From Thermococcaceae archaeon (lineage in GTDB: Archaea > Methanobacteriota_B > Thermococci > Thermococcales > Thermococcaceae), in assembly GCA_027064745.1 (NCBI GenBank), contig JAMOPD010000163.1:1-13994 (forward strand): a DNA stretch of 13,994 nucleotides, given 5' to 3'. Within the stretch, counting starts at the first letter, position 1; each line of letters begins with the position of its first letter. The translations under genes were made by a program, and so were the position numbers. The notes under the pieces were generated by a model. It had not been told where the DNA came from and did not search any database. It saw only the letters and a program-made list of their open reading frames with translations. Shown in pieces: positions 11,584-13,994 of this stretch.

Positions 11584-11597
11584 GAAACCTTTAAAAG
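11584..11597 (+). promoter_or_regulatory. Promoter of the putative non-coding RNA
   Basis: GAAACC (BRE) followed by TTTAAAAG (TATA, 11590-11597). The expected start, about 25 bases from the box centre, is 11618-11621, exactly where the GC-rich structured sequence begins. It lies after the stop of the 342-aa gene, so it has no coding frame to drive except the RNA. Confidence 0.65.
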
Positions 11598-11617
11598 ATT
11601 GAATGTCTTATATGGTA

Positions 11618-11830
11618 TTGAGCCCGTGAGAATGATCGGGCGATGAGCCGCATGAGCATGAAGTCCCGTTGGGGACGGAGTTGGCGGGCCCTTCGAGTGG
11701 TGGCCCCGGTGGATCCTTATGAAGCCGGGGAGGCACCGTGAGGGGGGGCTTTGGCGTCCCGAGAGGGTGCGGGCGATGAGCGACCGTGCCCGATGAAGAT
11801 GAAAAGGGACGCCTTCACGACCCTTTTCTC
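11618..11830 (+). ncRNA. Putative structured non-coding RNA, about 200 nt
   Basis: A stretch much richer in GC than its surroundings, behind its own promoter and with no good gene. Visible helices: GCCCG/CGGGC (11622-11626/11637-11641), GTCCC-GTTG-GGGAC (11663-11676), CCCCGG/CCGGGG (11704-11709/11724-11729) and an 8-bp closing stem GGCGTCCC/GGGACGCC (11753-11760/11805-11812) around an inner GGGC/GCCC hairpin. CGGGCGATGAGC occurs twice (11637-11648, 11770-11781), each time with a GA-rich turn that could be a kink-turn (L7Ae-like) motif. It ends near CCCTTTTCTC (11821-11830), overlapping the 3' end of the convergent gene. No match to SRP RNA, RNase P RNA or box C/D RNA is recognised. Confidence 0.55.
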
Positions 11831-12366
11831 AAGAGTTCTAAGAATTCAAGGTCGTTCTCAAGGTATGCAATCCTCGCAAAGTAGGCGATGTTATCCACGA
11901 GGAGCATGAGGTGCTTGTACTGTTTTGCTGTAGTCCTGCTTTCTTTCTCTTCAATGGTTCTAAGCTCGGGATACTTCCGTTTGAGGATTGAGATAACGTC
12001 TTTATCTCCGATTATGAATTTGCAGTCAGGATAAAGCTTTTCAAAGTCTTCATAGAAGCGCTGTGGAAGGTCTCTCTCGCGGATTCTGCCGGTAACCGGA
12101 ATTCTGTAAATCCCGGTGAAATAAATATGGTCGGCAAGGTCAGAGCGCTCGCCTTTGAGGGCTGCTTTTAGTATGTCCATCTTGGCTTTCTTCGCGCTTC
12201 CATATTTCTTGGCGTGCTTGAGGTTGAGGTCTCTGAATACTATCCGTTTGAGAGGGCCCACTTCAGAGTCCCAAACTCCAACTAATGCGAGCACTGTAAA
12301 GCCTCTTCTGCTCTCGTGCTCGGTGCTTCTGTCGACTATAACAATCAGGTTCTTAAAGCGCTTCAT
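11815..12366 (-). CDS. Hypothetical protein, 183 aa, possible RNase H-like fold
   Basis: Not firmly recognised. A strand with Asp (LIVIVDRSTE, ~8-17) followed by a second strand (FTVLALVGVW) recalls the start of DUF3800/RNase H-like proteins. A basic helix follows (LKHAKKYGSAKKAKMDILKA). Later come FIIGDKDVISIL (~117-128) and a helix with Asp (KHLMLLVDNIAYFARIAYLE, ~151-170) in the place where such proteins carry a last acidic residue. Nuclease or transposase-like activity is therefore a weak hypothesis. It overlaps the small basic gene upstream by ATGA with an SD GGTGA, and its end overlaps the putative terminator of the convergent RNA. Confidence 0.6.
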   Translation of the reverse strand: MKRFKNLIVIVDRSTEHESRRGFTVLALVGVWDSEVGPLKRIVFRDLNLKHAKKYGSAKKAKMDILKAALKGERSDLADHIYFTGIYRIPVTGRIRERDLPQRFYEDFEKLYPDCKFIIGDKDVISILKRKYPELRTIEEKESRTTAKQYKHLMLLVDNIAYFARIAYLENDLEFLELLRKGS

Positions 12367-12563
12367 TTCACCACCAGCCAGCTCGGCCTCTTTTCCTCTG
12401 GAATCAGCTCGGCGAGCTCTTTGAGTTCTTCTGGAGTGAGGATGTAAACTTCCTCTGGAAGCTCTGCTTTTGAAGGAACGTAAATAAGCCTCTGCTCGAC
12501 GTTATAGACTTTGCCCCTCTTTTTCTGCCTCTTGATTTGCTTGCGAACCTGAACCTTGAGCAT
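12363..12563 (-). CDS. Small basic protein, 66 aa
   Basis: A strongly basic N-terminus (MLKVQVRKQIKRQKKRGKVY) is followed by a strand (EQRLIYVPSK) and an acidic helix (LTPEELKELAELIPEEKRP). The ATG at 12563 has GGTGGGG 3 bases upstream; the in-frame GTG at 12572 overlaps that SD and is unlikely. It is the first gene of a two-gene leftward unit with its own strong promoter and a palindromic operator. A nucleic-acid-binding regulator is plausible from charge and position. Family not recognised. Confidence 0.6.
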   Translation of the reverse strand: MLKVQVRKQIKRQKKRGKVYNVEQRLIYVPSKAELPEEVYILTPEELKELAELIPEEKRPSWLVVK

Positions 12564-12593
12564 TAACCCCACCAGTATGCGGTAGAGGGCTTA

Positions 12594-12619
12594 CCTTATA
12601 AAGTTTTCTACCGTAGAAA
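12594..12619 (-). promoter_or_regulatory. Promoter and operator of the 66-aa/183-aa unit
   Basis: On the minus strand: BRE-like GAAAA then TATA CTTTATAAGG (12594-12603), with an expected start about 14 bases before the ATG, giving a short leader. Overlapping the BRE is an inverted repeat TTTCTAC-C-GTAGAAA (12605-12619), placed to interfere with TBP/TFB binding. Confidence 0.65.
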
Positions 12620-12629
12620 CGGAAAAGCG

Positions 12630-12920
12630 TTAAGGCAGGTCGTTGATGATGCAGAGTTTCTTTACCTCAACGGCCACGTCCTCGATGAGCTTGCGCCCGT
12701 ACTCGGTGCCCATGAGCTCCCACGCTTCCGCGAGTTTCTTTTGAATCTCCTTGAGTATCTCCTCGTTGAGCTCTTTCTTTTTCTTGAGGCCCCATGTTGG
12801 GGTCTTTTCCCTTGGCTTCGTGGTGGGCTTTGCCGGTGCCGGTTCTTCGGCAATGTCTTGGCTGGCGAGCTCTTTGAGGAGCTCTTCATCGCTGAGTGGT
12901 AGTTCTTCAGTGGTTTCCAT
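12630..12920 (-). CDS. Hypothetical charged protein, 96 aa
   Basis: Not recognised. The acidic start (METTEELPLSDEELLKELAS) is followed by a Pro/Lys/Ala-rich linker (PAPAKPTTKPREKTPTWGLK) and a charged helix (ELNEEILKEIQKKLAEAWEL). No membrane segment. It begins at a one-base overlap (TAATG) with the 249-aa gene, so it belongs to the ATPase module. A flexible adaptor is suggested by composition. Confidence 0.65.
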   Translation of the reverse strand: METTEELPLSDEELLKELASQDIAEEPAPAKPTTKPREKTPTWGLKKKKELNEEILKEIQKKLAEAWELMGTEYGRKLIEDVAVEVKKLCIINDLP

Positions 12921-13669
12921 TACTTACCCTCCAGGATGCTTTTGAGTTCTCTCTTGATGGGATTCTCTTCGAAGGTCATCTCGGTGCCACCGAAGCGTTC
13001 CTCTGTCTTTTTGCCCTGTTGTTCTTTCTCCTTCCAGTACACCTTGACCCGCGGGTTTATCTGCAGAGCCAGCTCGACCTCGCGCTTGGCTTCGTGGAGG
13101 AGGTCGAAGTATTTCTGCCTGTACTTGTCCCTCTCGGCTTTTACTGCCTCGTAAGCCTCCCAACCGCGCGTTATGGCTGGATGAACTACCATCGGGATGG
13201 CTTCCTGCTGTCCGGTGCCAACGATCTCTTCAATCGTCTTGCAGTAAACTGTTATTGTTTCGGCGTTCCATTGCACGATTTTCTTGTGTGCTTTGAGGAT
13301 CTTGTGTGGTGGCTTCTTCCCGAAGAACCTGCCGAGGCTCCACCACACGCTGTCAAGCCAGCTCGGCGGGCGTTCCTGGTAGTAGATCCAGTACTCGTCG
13401 TAGTTGATGAGGTAAGCCTCGGGGTAGCCGAGGATGATTGCGCCTTCTTCGGGCGTCACGGCGATGAGGAGCTTTTGATAAGTCTCCTTTATCTGACTCA
13501 TCCTCTGCGCGAGGATTCTCTGCTGTTTAAGCCTCTCCTCAACGCGCTCCTCAATCTTCTCCTCAAGGCTGAACTCGTCGAGGCGGACGAGCTCGGCAAC
13601 CTGCTCGTCGCTCATAATAATACCTGGCTGGCGTTTGGCCTTCTTTTTCTTCTTAAATGGCCACACCAT
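12920..13669 (-). CDS. Hypothetical protein of the ATPase module, 249 aa
   Basis: Not recognised as a family. A basic start (MVWPFKKKKKAKRQ) leads into a long charged helix (~20-65, FSLEEKIEERVEERLKQQRI). A central part is rich in aromatics (YLINYDEYWIYYQERPPSWL, ~85-105). A C-terminal half has helical coiled-coil-like segments (EAYEAVKAERDKYRQKYFDL). No classical membrane helix is seen. The SD is strong (GGAGGTG, ~6 bases). It follows the ATPase gene with only 12 bases between, and is followed by the 96-aa gene, which points to one complex, perhaps for DNA translocation or virion or conjugation-like assembly. Confidence 0.65.
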   Translation of the reverse strand: MVWPFKKKKKAKRQPGIIMSDEQVAELVRLDEFSLEEKIEERVEERLKQQRILAQRMSQIKETYQKLLIAVTPEEGAIILGYPEAYLINYDEYWIYYQERPPSWLDSVWWSLGRFFGKKPPHKILKAHKKIVQWNAETITVYCKTIEEIVGTGQQEAIPMVVHPAITRGWEAYEAVKAERDKYRQKYFDLLHEAKREVELALQINPRVKVYWKEKEQQGKKTEERFGGTEMTFEENPIKRELKSILEGK

Positions 13670-13681
13670 CTTAACACCTCC

Positions 13682-13994
13682 CTAAAAGCTTTGATTGGGG
13701 CGAAAATACAATTTGACGGTAAATTCCCTATCAAAGGAAAACCAGCCGCGGCCTTTCTTCCTCCGGCGCTTGAGGAACTCTTCAAAGCTGTCGTGTTCGA
13801 CGGGGATCCTCAGCCGCTCACCGTCCATGATGGCCACTCTCAGGATGTCTAAATCTTTGGGACTGGCGAGGGCACCTATCACCGCGATGTGGGCCGCGCC
13901 CATTATCAATGACATCGGGAGCTTGTACAGGTACTGAGTGCCGGCCACGACGTTGACGCTAAGGGAACGGCCTTTTCTGTAGATTTCTTCCATG
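13682..13994 (-). CDS. C-terminal part of a FtsK/HerA/VirB4-like ATPase (partial at the window edge)
   Basis: The last 103 residues of a larger protein whose start lies beyond the window; the Met at 13993 is probably internal. The segment EIYRKGRSLSVNVVAGTQYL corresponds to the region after Walker B in FtsK/HerA/TraD-type motors, with a conserved Arg (arginine-finger position) and the strand ending in GTQ. Then come helices (LPMSLIMGAAHIAVIGALAS, PKDLDILR) and a basic tail. Such motors move DNA into virions or between cells, and are a core gene of Thermococcales plasmid/provirus elements of the pT26-2/TKV kind, as far as I recall. The Walker A and B motifs cannot be checked here. Confidence 0.6.
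   Translation of the reverse strand, partial: MEEIYRKGRSLSVNVVAGTQYLYKLPMSLIMGAAHIAVIGALASPKDLDILRVAIMDGERLRIPVEHDSFEEFLKRRRKKGRGWFSFDREFTVKLYFRPNQSF

Noticed and set aside
11643..11738. A 32-codon frame (starts MSRMSMKSRW, ends YEAGEAP) inside the GC-rich region
   Set aside because: No Shine-Dalgarno motif, starts within a strong hairpin region, odd Trp/Arg-rich composition; the stems explain the sequence better. Kept only as a hint of a possible IS200/IS605-type end.
11637..11800. Box C/D guide RNA from the repeated GATGA motifs
   Set aside because: No proper RTGATGA C box paired with CTGA D boxes, and the region is far longer than the ~60 nt of archaeal C/D RNAs.
12896..13852. Long plus-strand frame of 318 codons
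   Set aside because: Shadow of the 249-aa gene and the ATPase gene; Leu/Phe-rich composition typical of an antisense frame, no SD, while the minus strand has strong SDs and coupled junctions.

Overview
The window looks like part of the chromosome of a hyperthermophilic archaeon of the Thermococcales (Thermococcus/Pyrococcus type) carrying an integrated plasmid- or virus-like element. The host signs are a tRNA-Thr gene with encoded CCA and a BRE/TATA promoter, Shine-Dalgarno motifs of the GGAGGTGA/GGTGAT type, and archaeal BRE/TATA boxes throughout. The left border is visible: the tRNA-Thr(TGT) gene at 51-127 overlaps, on the opposite strand, the 3' end of an N-terminal integrase fragment, the arrangement left when an SSV-type integrase gene is split by its own integration. 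The element runs right from there and past the window end. Its other end, with the C-terminal integrase half, is not in view.

Layout. 62-726: integrase fragment and an upstream winged-helix regulator with its own promoter and two related inverted-repeat operators, all leftward. 954-4723: a leftward train of twelve small genes, nearly all overlapping by 1-8 bases or separated by a few, including three short genes below usual ORF cut-offs (54, 35 and 48 aa). It starts with a ribbon-helix-helix (RHH) gene interrupted by a one-base frameshift, preceded by two tandem perfect operators, and continues with an RHH plus coiled-coil protein that could be a replication or partition factor. 4770-4977: AT-rich, iteron-like repeats, a candidate origin. 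4978-6325: three tandem genes for proteins with two AbrB-like domains each. 6485-7193: a DUF4258/DUF2283 pair resembling a toxin-antitoxin module. 7264-7425: a tiny RHH gene under a 38-bp imperfect palindrome. 7832-8185: a fourth AbrB-like gene.

8458-10349 is an AT-rich rightward cassette: an unrecognised 341-aa protein, then what looks like one nuclease gene (winged helix, zinc ribbon, Mrr-like PD-(D/E)XK domain) broken into two frames at an A6 run. It is the best candidate here for a new two-component anti-invader system. 10503-11531 encodes a SAP-like and PD-(D/E)XK protein. 11618-11830 is a GC-rich, highly structured stretch behind a good promoter, a likely non-coding RNA. 11815-13994 holds two leftward transcription units: a small basic protein plus a 183-aa protein of unknown role, and a module ending in a FtsK/HerA/VirB4-like ATPase (partial) followed by two hydrophilic proteins, probably DNA transfer or packaging.

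The theme is regulation by swapped-hairpin and RHH proteins: four AbrB-like and four RHH-containing products in 14 kb, each group near palindromic or repeated sites. All functions are read from sequence by eye; no database search was made.
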